Virus record (IMG/VR): IMGVR_UViG_3300043427_001585
Location: 1 to 64,000 of that record
Length of the DNA: 64,000 nt
Origin: a virus
Strand: one strand, 5' to 3'
How positions within the stretch are numbered: the first letter of the stretch is position 1; every line of letters starts with the position of its first letter. Positions 1 through 8,112 of this stretch are shown piece after piece. The notes below the pieces were generated by a model. That model saw nothing but the letters and a program-made list of their open reading frames with translations, did no database searches and was not told the DNA's origin. Position numbers and translations under genes: made by a program.

Positions 1-2
1 TA

Positions 3-740
3 AAAGCATTTCAAAAGAAACACGGACTTACCGCTGATGGTATTGTTGGTGAATCCACATTAGTTAAATTGGGTCTCAAAGCTCCAGCAGCTCCTGCTGC
101 TAAGCCCGCTGCTAAACCTGCAGCAGCCGCTCCTGCAAAACCAAGTGCTGCTGCAAAATACAATAAAGAATCTATTGAAAAAGCAGTAAAAGCAAAAGGA
201 TACAAGTGGTTTGAAGGTAAAGACCTTGAACTTAATATCGTAGGTGTTCGTAATTCAGATACAGGTACAAAAGTAACCAATGCTTTTGATGATAGAATTA
301 CCGTATCATACAAAGAAAATGGTGTTTGGGTTTACAATGAATGGATGAATACTACCGACCCTGGTACTAAAGGTGTTAAAGAATATCACAACGCAGCTGG
401 TGTTGCAAGATTGGTTCCTGGTCAGTATGTTGACTCACACGCGTTGGGTCTACACCAAGGTAAGTATGAAGCCCTAAAACAATTTGGTAAGGTAAAAGTT
501 TATCGTGATGCAAATCGTGATATGAACTATGATGAAACCAAAATCCAAGAAGGTGTATTTGGTATTAACATCCACAAAGCAGGTGCTGATTCTACATTTG
601 TAGAAAACTGGTCTGAAGGATGTCAAGTATTCAAAAGAGCGGCTGACTTTGAACAATTTATGACAATTGCAAGAAAAGCAGCGGCTGCTGGAAATAAGAA
701 GTTTACTTATACTTTGATTGAATCAAAAGATATCGTTTAA
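3..740 (+). CDS. Peptidoglycan-binding, L,D-transpeptidase-like cell-wall enzyme (5'-partial)
   Basis: The reading frame is open from base 3, so the gene starts upstream; the TTG at 69 is not its start. The first codons read FQKKHGLTADGIVG, the classic PG_binding_1 repeat that binds peptidoglycan. An Ala/Pro/Lys linker (bases 78-150) follows. The C-terminal domain holds a His (573-575) in INIHKAG and a Cys (621-623) in SEGCQVF, similar to the His...S-H-G-C active site of YkuD L,D-transpeptidases, with E replacing the second H. The likely role is endolysin or virion-associated wall cleavage. Family knowledge supports wall binding strongly; the catalytic type is inferred. Confidence 0.7.
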   Translation, partial: KAFQKKHGLTADGIVGESTLVKLGLKAPAAPAAKPAAKPAAAAPAKPSAAAKYNKESIEKAVKAKGYKWFEGKDLELNIVGVRNSDTGTKVTNAFDDRITVSYKENGVWVYNEWMNTTDPGTKGVKEYHNAAGVARLVPGQYVDSHALGLHQGKYEALKQFGKVKVYRDANRDMNYDETKIQEGVFGINIHKAGADSTFVENWSEGCQVFKRAADFEQFMTIARKAAAAGNKKFTYTLIESKDIV

Positions 741-802
741 GATAGTTATTTAAAAGAGTTTTTTAAGAAGTTTCGGGTCAACAACTAATAGGACTTGAAA
801 CT

Positions 803-2722
803 ATGAAAAAATTATTATTCCTTTTATTAGGGATTTTATCAATTGGTGCTGTAGCACAAAATGGTAAGACCGAGATATTAGTGGCTCCAAACTCAAACAG
901 CCCATATATCTTGGTTGATACCTTGTTTACCCTTGAAGATACATCTGTAACTACGGATATTTACATTCACTTTGCAAATCCAACCGCAAGTAATGTAAAG
1001 GCAGTTCAGTTCAGATTGTTCTATGACAATACGAAGTTCTCAAATGTTCAGGTATTTTGGGGGCCAACCGCTCTTTCTATATCAGACAAGTATGGTTCCT
1101 TCTTCAAAAGTGGTGACTATGTGAATATTATTGGAACTTACACCGGAAACAATCAAAACTTTGATTGGTCTGATGGTGCTATGTTCAAAGTAAGATTAAC
1201 GCATGGTTCGGCATATCAAGGTGTGGTAAACTCAATGGCTACTACCGGTACAACTTCATACTCAAACCTTGCTACTACTGGAAATGGTACGGATGTTACT
1301 TTGGGATTATTCAATTATGGTGGCGCTTTCCAAATGCAACCAATCACATTCCCAATCAGAGTTAAAAACGCAGATGGTTCTGCAGCACAAGGTGTTTGGT
1401 TTTCAGCATCAAAAAGATTAAAGTCAACTCCGCAAGCAACTTGGCAACCAATTACATCTGACTCAACAAACGCATTGGGTTTAGTATCATTTACACATCC
1501 ACTTGATACCTCATATTGGAATTTAAAGATTACTGCTCAAACCGACACTATGGGTGATGGTGGTGCTATTTCAATTACGGATGCATACAAATTGGCAAAC
1601 CACGCTTCAATGCAAGATACTTTGAGTGGTATTGAATGGTATGAAGGTGATATCAACCAATCACAAACAGCAACAATTTCTGACGCATTTGCTGTGTTTA
1701 ATAGATTGGCTCTTCAGTCTACGGATTGGGATGGTTTATTCACCGGCGTAAACAACGTATCGGTATTATGGCCAAATGAGTACACTACTGCTGTATCAGC
1801 AACCGGTATTCCAGACTGGACTACTTCGCCAAGAAGATATCAAATTGATACTATTGTAAACTCACTTGACTCAATTAACCCATACATTTATGTAGTGGGT
1901 GACGCGACAACTACGGGCTATAACAACCCTGCGGTTATTATGGCAAAAATTGCAAACCCAGGCACCGGAACTGATTACATACTTGACCCAGCAGTTTATA
2001 TGGTCAATAGAGATGACACGGTTCAATTCCGTATTCCTAAATTGGTAATTGCAAATAATCAAATGGAAGTTCCTGTGACTATGTTCACATTTGGTAATAA
2101 GATTGGTGCTGCTCAAATGGGTATTGAGTTTGATACTACAATCTTCCAATTTAGTTCTATCAAAGTTGGTGATGATGTATCAAAATGGACATCATTAATT
2201 TCGGTAGAAAAGGGTAGAGTATTCTTCGCAGGACACGAAGACAAAATGAACCCATCGTTGGTTGAAACAATGACCAATCAATTTACATTTGTATTTAATG
2301 TTATCAATCCAATTGGATGGCAGACTTCACCTTTGAGAATCTTTGATAAATCTGCTGGTAATGAAAAGGCAGAAGACCTGTCAGTTAAACCATCACCAAA
2401 CGATGGTTCGGTAGTGAATAGAAACTCAATGAACCCTGACCTTGCTGAATTGATGACCGGATTCAAAGTGTATCCAAACCCTGTTACCGACCTTACCGAT
2501 GGTTGGTTAGTAATTGAACACTTTAACGAATATAGAAATTCTGACTTTACTGGTGTAATTTACAACATTAGTGGTCAAGTATCACAAGTTTACCAAACAA
2601 AGATTACCAACATTGGTTTCCAAGTACACGGAATAAATGTTAAGGACCTACCGAATGGAGTATACTTTGTTAAGTTAGTTACGGCGGATAGAGAAAAAGT
2701 TGTGAAAATTGTTAAATATTAA
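803..2722 (+). CDS. Secreted modular protein with T9SS C-terminal sorting domain
   Basis: A 639-aa protein beginning with a clear Sec signal peptide (MKKLLFLLLGILSIGAVAQ). Around residues 30-140 and 400-520 are two cohesin-like beta-sandwich stretches. Between them lies a carboxypeptidase-regulatory-like segment (about 190-250), then a dockerin-like stretch with GDINQSQTATISDAF. The last 85 residues (FKVYPNPVTD ... LPNGVYFVKL ... KVVKIVKY) match the type-A T9SS sorting domain by which Bacteroidota export and anchor surface proteins. Such cargo is unusual in a phage. It heads the envelope cassette. Domain limits are by eye; the sorting domain is the firmest call. Confidence 0.8.
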   Translation: MKKLLFLLLGILSIGAVAQNGKTEILVAPNSNSPYILVDTLFTLEDTSVTTDIYIHFANPTASNVKAVQFRLFYDNTKFSNVQVFWGPTALSISDKYGSFFKSGDYVNIIGTYTGNNQNFDWSDGAMFKVRLTHGSAYQGVVNSMATTGTTSYSNLATTGNGTDVTLGLFNYGGAFQMQPITFPIRVKNADGSAAQGVWFSASKRLKSTPQATWQPITSDSTNALGLVSFTHPLDTSYWNLKITAQTDTMGDGGAISITDAYKLANHASMQDTLSGIEWYEGDINQSQTATISDAFAVFNRLALQSTDWDGLFTGVNNVSVLWPNEYTTAVSATGIPDWTTSPRRYQIDTIVNSLDSINPYIYVVGDATTTGYNNPAVIMAKIANPGTGTDYILDPAVYMVNRDDTVQFRIPKLVIANNQMEVPVTMFTFGNKIGAAQMGIEFDTTIFQFSSIKVGDDVSKWTSLISVEKGRVFFAGHEDKMNPSLVETMTNQFTFVFNVINPIGWQTSPLRIFDKSAGNEKAEDLSVKPSPNDGSVVNRNSMNPDLAELMTGFKVYPNPVTDLTDGWLVIEHFNEYRNSDFTGVIYNISGQVSQVYQTKITNIGFQVHGINVKDLPNGVYFVKLVTADREKVVKIVKY

Positions 2723-2736
2723 TAAAAAGGAAGAAT

Positions 2737-2985
2737 ATGGCATTTGTAGACATCTTCAAAGACAAAAACGATTTTAATGAAAAAACAATCGTGGGATTTC
2801 TGTCATTTTCAGTTATGGCTATCTTCGCCGGCGCTGATGTTGTAACAGGTATTATGGGTCAAGAGTTAATCATCTCTGACACTATTTTTAATTCATTCGT
2901 AATGATTACTTTGGGTGCTTTTGGTATTGCTGAAGCTGGAAAGATTTTCGGTGGCAAGAAAAAAGATGAAGAAGAATTAGGTTAA
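2737..2985 (+). CDS. Small two-helix membrane protein, holin candidate
   Basis: An 82-aa protein with two hydrophobic helices (about residues 18-36 and 48-68) and a charged Lys/Glu tail (GGKKKDEEELG). Size, topology and tail resemble class II holins, and it lies 2 kb from the peptidoglycan enzyme, so a role in releasing that enzyme is plausible. It could instead be a membrane partner of the next gene. It is preceded by AAAAGGAAGAAT. No holin family is specifically recognised. Confidence 0.45.
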   Translation: MAFVDIFKDKNDFNEKTIVGFLSFSVMAIFAGADVVTGIMGQELIISDTIFNSFVMITLGAFGIAEAGKIFGGKKKDEEELG

Positions 2986-3005
2986 TTTAAAATAAGGAAG
3001 AAGTG

Positions 3006-3398
3006 ATGTCAGAAGAACAACAAGAAGGCGGACTATCGGGTCTTAAAAAGACCATCCTTGGAGTAGCTGGAACTGCTGTTACAGGTTTTGGAATCTGGGC
3101 AAGTACAAACATCAATAAGATTTTTGGTGTAGAGGAAGAGTCGGATGTAAAAACTGAACAAGTTCAACAGGTTCAACAACAACCTGCTGCAGCTCCCGTG
3201 GTTATTAACCTTGAAAATAACAACACTCAACAGCAAAGTTCTGGCGGTGGTACTCATACAAGAGAAATCATCAGAGAAGTTCCTGCTCAACAACCTGCAG
3301 CAGCTCCCGCTCCTGTGGTTGAAAAGAAGGAAACTCCTGCTGAAAGAATCGCAAGACTAAAAGCTGAAAAAGAAGCTAAAAACGCGGGTGGTCAATGA
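3006..3398 (+). CDS. Single-span membrane protein with Pro/Ala/Gln-rich tail
   Basis: About 130 aa. One hydrophobic segment (about residues 17-34) is followed by a long low-complexity region rich in Q, P and A (QVQQVQQQPAAAP, VPAQQPAAAPAP) and a Lys/Glu/Arg C-terminus (ETPAERIARLKAEKEAK). The layout resembles an inner-membrane protein with an extended periplasmic arm, as in i-spanins or TonB-like proteins. A GTG codon at 3003 is an alternative start. It overlaps the CsgG-like gene by 4 bp, suggesting coupled translation. Function is unknown. Confidence 0.6.
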   Translation: MSEEQQEGGLSGLKKTILGVAGTAVTGFGIWASTNINKIFGVEEESDVKTEQVQQVQQQPAAAPVVINLENNNTQQQSSGGGTHTREIIREVPAQQPAAAPAPVVEKKETPAERIARLKAEKEAKNAGGQ

Positions 3399-4135
3399 GA
3401 ACTCGTAAAGATGTAATTTTAGAGTATATCTTTGCACCATTAGGTGTGATTATGGTGGTGGGTGGCTTACTTTTTGTAGGAACAATGGCTACTTCGTGTA
3501 AGTCATCTATTTCTACGGAAGCATACAAAGCGGAGTTTGAACAAGCACAACCATTAAATACACTACCGGCTTATACTGGTGAAAAGCAAGTGGTTCAACT
3601 TGCTACTCTTAATGTTAACAAAGAACTTTGGGATATGTTCCCTGAACTTCGTGACAAAAGAGTTGGTATGGGTGTATCAAATCGTATTGTAGAGAACTTT
3701 GAAACAACTGGTAGGTTTACTTATGCTGAAGAAAAAGAAGCAATTGTAAACCAAATGTTGGATACTTGGGAAAAAGACTTACAAGGTCTTGGTGATGGTA
3801 AAACAAAATTAAATGTTGGTTCTGTGGTATTGCCAAAGTATATTGTGTATGCTGAAATCTATGACTTTTCGGTATCTTACGCTGAAACTTACGACAAGGG
3901 TAAATTGAATAAAACCAACACTACAATTATTGGTATCCAAATCCGTATGGTAAATGTGGATAATTCTCAATACATTGTAGCATCAGGTCAAGGAACATCT
4001 ACTCAAGTTGGTGAGGGTTACTTCAAAAACCCAACTATGGGGTTTGATAACTCTACCGTAGGTATCTCTACACAACGCGCTTTGGAGGTTGCTACTATGA
4101 ACCTCATCAAGCGTATGGAACAAAATGGATGGTAA
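3395..4135 (+). CDS. CsgG-like outer-membrane lipoprotein
   Basis: A 246-aa protein with a hydrophobic N-terminus ending in a lipobox-like TMATSCKSS, so Cys35 is probably lipidated. The body has the CsgG pattern: VVQLATLNVNKELW, then RVGMGVSNRIVENFETTGRF, then a region resembling the CsgG VLPKYIVYAEIYDF beta-strand block. CsgG forms the nonameric outer-membrane channel that secretes curli subunits. Here the gene is followed by exported proteins, which fits a secretion or surface-display role. Homology is by pattern only; pore formation is inferred. Confidence 0.6.
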   Translation: MRTRKDVILEYIFAPLGVIMVVGGLLFVGTMATSCKSSISTEAYKAEFEQAQPLNTLPAYTGEKQVVQLATLNVNKELWDMFPELRDKRVGMGVSNRIVENFETTGRFTYAEEKEAIVNQMLDTWEKDLQGLGDGKTKLNVGSVVLPKYIVYAEIYDFSVSYAETYDKGKLNKTNTTIIGIQIRMVNVDNSQYIVASGQGTSTQVGEGYFKNPTMGFDNSTVGISTQRALEVATMNLIKRMEQNGW

Positions 4136-5576
4136 ACATTGGATAACTCTCCTATTTCTCGTATTGGGGTTTGGTGTAGCTGCACAAACATATCAGTATA
4201 GCTACACCGACCCTTGTACAGGGATATTAAACACAGTTACAATTACACAACAAACGGGTTCGGTTACATTATTTTACGCCGGACAATATCAAACTTTTAC
4301 AGCGGCTCAATTACAAGCCGGAGCATATGAAGCTTGGATAGCTCAAATCAATGCTCAGTTTCCACCTGGTTCAAATCCTTGTGCTGGGAATGGTGGTCAA
4401 AACGCAAATAATTCCAACGTGAGTATTGGAACCAATTCAGCAACAAATATTACAAACATCATAGGTATAGCTACTTCAGTTAGTGGTTCTGCTTCGGGCG
4501 CTGCCGGAAATATTGGCGGTGGTATGGGTGGTGGTGATATGGGCGGTGGTGGTTCAAGTGGTGGTGACCCCGGTGAAAACGGAGCCGGTGGGTCATCTTC
4601 ATCAAGTGGTGGCTCCGGTGGTGGTTCAAAACCACCTACCGGTGGAAGTGGTTCATCAAGTGGTGGTGGCTCTACCAGCGGTAGTGGTTCTACTGGCGGT
4701 GGAAGTGGTTCGGGTGGTGGTCAACCATCCGGTGGAGGTCAACCCGCGTCTGGTCAAGGTGAGGGTGGTGGTGGTTCCGTTCCATCATCCGGTGGTGGTG
4801 GTGAAAGTGGTGGTGGAACCGAGCAAGGTGCTGTGGGTGAGAGTTCTACAACAACCGCAAGTGGTGGTGAATCCGAATCATCTTCATCCGAAGGTGGTGG
4901 TGGAGGTGGCGGTAGTCGTCAAAAATCAAAACAAGAGCGTATTGCAAGAGGTGCTTTAATTGGGGCTGGTGATATTGTTGTGATTAGAAACTCCGCTAAT
5001 ATCCAAGATACGGGTAAAGATAACCTAAAAGTAAACCTATCACTAACGCACGTTAATACAAAACAAAACTTTATTAAAGGTATGGCATTAAACTATCAGA
5101 CAGGTGAGAATGTAGCTAATGTGACTTTGTATGGTAGTTTTAAATCAAAAGGTTATATGGGTGTCTTTTCAAACTCATTTATGACCAATTTTCAAACCGA
5201 TTGGTTCAATACAGGTTCATTCTTAAATGCTCAAAAAACAGGTCCTGCGACCTGGTTGCTTGGTTTAAACTATACATTTGGTTCGTTGGGTAAAAGTGAT
5301 TTCCAAAACTTTTCTCTTGTTGGCGGAACCTTTACAAATTTTAAAGGTGGTAAATCATTTAGTTCTAATGTAATGATGTTAGGTATTTATAGTCCCTATG
5401 TGTTTTATTACGAAGGTCAATGGTATAAATCAGGAGTTATATTAGTTCCTATGATGAATATGGATTTTAAATTAACTGATAAGTTTAAATGGAGCATTTC
5501 ATTTAGTGGTGCTTATCAGCTTAATGCTGAAATTTTAAATTACCAAGTAATGACCGGAACAAAGATGTTGTTATGA
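4125..5576 (+). CDS. Gly/Ser-rich exported protein with beta-rich C-terminal domain
   Basis: A 483-aa protein with signal peptide (WITLLFLVLGFGVAAQ), a short Cys-containing N-terminal domain (about 22-90), a roughly 150-aa Gly/Ser low-complexity region (about 120-265), and a C-terminal region (about 285-483) with alternating aromatic strands (VTLYGSFKSKGYMGVFSNSF; WLLGLNYTFGSLG) that looks like an outer-membrane beta-barrel or large beta-domain. It overlaps the CsgG-like gene by 11 bp and is probably translated with it. The Gly-rich stretch resembles an adhesive linker. No named family is recognised. Confidence 0.65.
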   Translation: MDGKHWITLLFLVLGFGVAAQTYQYSYTDPCTGILNTVTITQQTGSVTLFYAGQYQTFTAAQLQAGAYEAWIAQINAQFPPGSNPCAGNGGQNANNSNVSIGTNSATNITNIIGIATSVSGSASGAAGNIGGGMGGGDMGGGGSSGGDPGENGAGGSSSSSGGSGGGSKPPTGGSGSSSGGGSTSGSGSTGGGSGSGGGQPSGGGQPASGQGEGGGGSVPSSGGGGESGGGTEQGAVGESSTTTASGGESESSSSEGGGGGGGSRQKSKQERIARGALIGAGDIVVIRNSANIQDTGKDNLKVNLSLTHVNTKQNFIKGMALNYQTGENVANVTLYGSFKSKGYMGVFSNSFMTNFQTDWFNTGSFLNAQKTGPATWLLGLNYTFGSLGKSDFQNFSLVGGTFTNFKGGKSFSSNVMMLGIYSPYVFYYEGQWYKSGVILVPMMNMDFKLTDKFKWSISFSGAYQLNAEILNYQVMTGTKMLL

Positions 5577-6565
5577 GATGGTTTATTTTTATTCTTATTT
5601 TTATACTCACAGTATCAATTGAGGGGTATTCTCAAACCTTTACTCATTCGGGAACTATTAGAACTGAAGGTAACATAGTTGTTCCAGGAGTAACAGTTAA
5701 ACTTTATAAAAGAACTACTCCTGTAATAACAGGATTCACAAACCAGCAGAACTACAACGGACACTCTTACTATCGGTCAACAAGTTCTGCCTTCTGGTCA
5801 GCAGCCAAAGCTGCTTGTGAGAATATGGGTGGACATTTAGTAACAGTAACTTCAGCAGCTGAAAATAGCTTCATCTTCAATCTATGGCCATCTGGCTGGA
5901 TTGGACTAACAGACGAAGTAACGGAAGGACAGTGGAGATGGGTTACAGGAGAAACTTATTCATACTCATCTTGGAATAGCGGTGAACCAAACAACGCAGG
6001 TAATGAAGACTACGTTCAGTTTGTTGGTGGTGGTAGATGGAATGACCTACCTAATAATGTATCTCTACCATATGTGTTAGAATTTGAATACATAGTAACG
6101 ACTACACCCTGGGTGTTACAAGCAACATCAGTCACAAATGCTAGCGGTCAATATTCATTTAGTCAGGTCACTAACCCTTCAGTTGAATGGTATATTGAAG
6201 TAGTTGTTCCAACAGTCTCATCCAACCCAGCGATATCTGATTTTGATGGTCCAAGTGATGTTATTTTGGGTAGAACTGCTTTAAAACCATATCACTATCA
6301 CAAATATGATTTGAGTGGTGAGGGTAAAATTACAATTGCAGATATTTGTATAATTGCTGATAGAATAAATGGAACACCTTTTACAAAGAATACTTTACTC
6401 TTTACAAATACCCAATGGACAAGTTTAAATAGTGGAACTTCTGATTTAAGAGCCACAATACCCGGACTTGCAACTTCATACACATTTACTCCCACATCGG
6501 GCGGAACAAGTAATTTCTATTTATTATCACCGGGTTATAACAATCAGTCAGCCTTGACCTATTAA
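5573..6565 (+). CDS. Exported C-type lectin-domain protein with dockerin-like module
   Basis: A 330-aa protein with signal peptide (FIFILIFILTVSIEGYSQ). Residues about 60-165 form a textbook C-type lectin-like domain: two Cys-region strands, WIGLTDEVTEGQWRW, EPNN (the EPN calcium/mannose-type motif) and RWNDLP (WND motif). It appears inserted into a carboxypeptidase-regulatory-like beta-sandwich: VPGVTVKLYKR before it and ATSVTNASGQYSF after it. A dockerin-like Ca-binding stretch (YDLSGEGKITIADICIIADR) ends the fold. It should bind a glycan at the cell surface or periplasm. The lectin fold is well supported; the ligand is unknown. Confidence 0.8.
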   Translation: MRWFIFILIFILTVSIEGYSQTFTHSGTIRTEGNIVVPGVTVKLYKRTTPVITGFTNQQNYNGHSYYRSTSSAFWSAAKAACENMGGHLVTVTSAAENSFIFNLWPSGWIGLTDEVTEGQWRWVTGETYSYSSWNSGEPNNAGNEDYVQFVGGGRWNDLPNNVSLPYVLEFEYIVTTTPWVLQATSVTNASGQYSFSQVTNPSVEWYIEVVVPTVSSNPAISDFDGPSDVILGRTALKPYHYHKYDLSGEGKITIADICIIADRINGTPFTKNTLLFTNTQWTSLNSGTSDLRATIPGLATSYTFTPTSGGTSNFYLLSPGYNNQSALTY

Positions 6566-6566
6566 A

Positions 6567-7706
6567 ATGAAATGGATACTAACATTATTACCATTTGTCA
6601 CTTTTGGACAAACCATAACTCTGACTCCGATTGGAACGCAGGATGTTAGTGGTATACCTGTTCAAGTTGAACACTATGTAAATTATGTTCCAAACCACTC
6701 CATCTCATCGGTAACATATAACCCATTAGGAACAACTGGAACATCAGTATCATTGGGTGATGATGATAATATAGGCCCGTTTAACATAGGTTTTAACTTT
6801 GAGTTCTATGGGCAAACCTTTTCACAATTTAGAATATGCACCAATGGATTCATTACATTTGGTGACCCATCTGGAACTTATTCTCCCACATCGTTTCCAT
6901 CATCAGCAACTCCCAATGGTGTAGTAGCAGCATATTGGACAGACCTATTTCCAACCTCTGGTTATTATGTGAGATATAGAACCGAAGGAACTGCTCCAAA
7001 TAGACAATTGGTTGTAAGTGCTCACCTAACCTATTATTCAAATAGAAATGCTTGGGTAGATTATCAGATTATTTTATTTGAAGGAACTAATAAAGTTCAA
7101 ACCACAATCACATCACAAGGTTGGACTACCACAGCAACTCAAGGTGTGGAGAATCACCAAGGAACTTTAGCAGCAACTCCACCTGGTAGAAACCTTACAT
7201 CATTCAATGGTGCAGGAACTACATTTGAATACACCCCGATGCCACCACTTCAAGGATGGGAATCACAAGGAACAAAAAATACAAATACAAGTGGACAGGT
7301 ATCCTTTACTAACTCACTTAACTGGCCATATAGAGTAACCATAAACACATCACAAAAAACACACTTAATAACTGATTTTAGTTTAAACTATATGATGTTT
7401 ATGAAAGCTGGATTAGGACCATTACAAGATTGGGACTTCTATACTTGTGATTGTGATAATTCATCAACATTTAATTGGGAAGATATTTATTGGTGTTATA
7501 TGTTGTATTCAAATGGGTATTACCATAACAAATATGTTTTCACTCAAGCTGAAAAAACAACAATAGAAAGTGATGTAAATACTAATTATTATAACACTTA
7601 CTTTCCAACTCAAGTAAGAACCATTGAAAATCAAAATCAGTTTTATATAATGGGAACCGGAATCCACAATGCTTCCCCTAATTCTAATGTAGGAAAAATA
7701 CAATGA
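6567..7706 (+). CDS. Exported nidogen-like protein, paralogous in layout to the lectin gene
   Basis: A 379-aa protein with a short signal peptide (MKWILTLLPFVTFGQ). Its frame repeats that of the preceding gene: a beta-sandwich start (VSGIPVQVEHYV), an inserted domain of about 200 aa, a continuation (TKNTNTSGQVSF), then a dockerin-like stretch (DCDNSSTFNWEDIYWC). The insert (FNFEFYGQTFSQFRICTNGF ... VVAAYWTDL) resembles NIDO or related adhesion domains found in Bacteroidota surface proteins. The likely role is surface recognition. It abuts its neighbours by 1-4 bp and is probably co-translated. The insert family is tentative. Confidence 0.6.
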   Translation: MKWILTLLPFVTFGQTITLTPIGTQDVSGIPVQVEHYVNYVPNHSISSVTYNPLGTTGTSVSLGDDDNIGPFNIGFNFEFYGQTFSQFRICTNGFITFGDPSGTYSPTSFPSSATPNGVVAAYWTDLFPTSGYYVRYRTEGTAPNRQLVVSAHLTYYSNRNAWVDYQIILFEGTNKVQTTITSQGWTTTATQGVENHQGTLAATPPGRNLTSFNGAGTTFEYTPMPPLQGWESQGTKNTNTSGQVSFTNSLNWPYRVTINTSQKTHLITDFSLNYMMFMKAGLGPLQDWDFYTCDCDNSSTFNWEDIYWCYMLYSNGYYHNKYVFTQAEKTTIESDVNTNYYNTYFPTQVRTIENQNQFYIMGTGIHNASPNSNVGKIQ

Positions 7707-8101
7707 ACGCAGTAATATGTTATTTTATTTCATCGGTAATTTCATTAGCAACTCTACCTGGAGTTCCTGCTGAAAAGTTAACCTTTGGTGCAAGACAAAT
7801 CACAACCGAGTTAGTCGGTCAGAAATATTCATTATGTGATGATGGTAAGCCCGTAGAAGTAACCATCCTTTCGGTAGATGCTCCAACCACTGGAATTCAA
7901 ATTGGACCCTTTGAATTCAAATCAAAGAAGACAATTGTAAAAACCAAAGTGGTAATGAATGGTAAAGAGTATTATGGTATCGGAAAAGCAAAAACAAATG
8001 TTGCTGCTACGCTAATGCAATTACAAGATGAAGAACTACCATTTGAAAGAACCGAGTTTTCAGTAGCATTAAAAAAATCATTGGAAGACGCTCTTAACTG
8101 A
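7703..8101 (+). CDS. Small possibly exported protein of unknown function
   Basis: A 132-aa protein with a hydrophobic N-terminus (ICYFISSVISLATLPGVPA) that may be a weak signal peptide, followed by a mixed alpha/beta domain (VEVTILSVDAPTTG; IVKTKVVMNGKEYYGIGKA) and an acidic helical tail. It overlaps the nidogen-like gene by 4 bp and closes the envelope cassette. By position it could be an accessory factor for the CsgG-like channel, but no CsgE or CsgF signature is visible. Function is unknown. Confidence 0.55.
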   Translation: MNAVICYFISSVISLATLPGVPAEKLTFGARQITTELVGQKYSLCDDGKPVEVTILSVDAPTTGIQIGPFEFKSKKTIVKTKVVMNGKEYYGIGKAKTNVAATLMQLQDEELPFERTEFSVALKKSLEDALN

Positions 8102-8112
8102 TATTTATTAGT

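Noticed and set aside
4483-4959. 158-aa open frame inside the Gly/Ser-rich gene, rich in Val and Pro
   Set aside because: It is a frame-shift shadow of the GGT/GGN-rich repeat; the composition is an artefact and the main frame has a signal peptide and a continuing domain.
5753-6080. C-type lectin as a diversity-generating retroelement target
   Set aside because: No reverse transcriptase, template repeat or Avd-like gene is seen in the window, so no DGR claim is supported.
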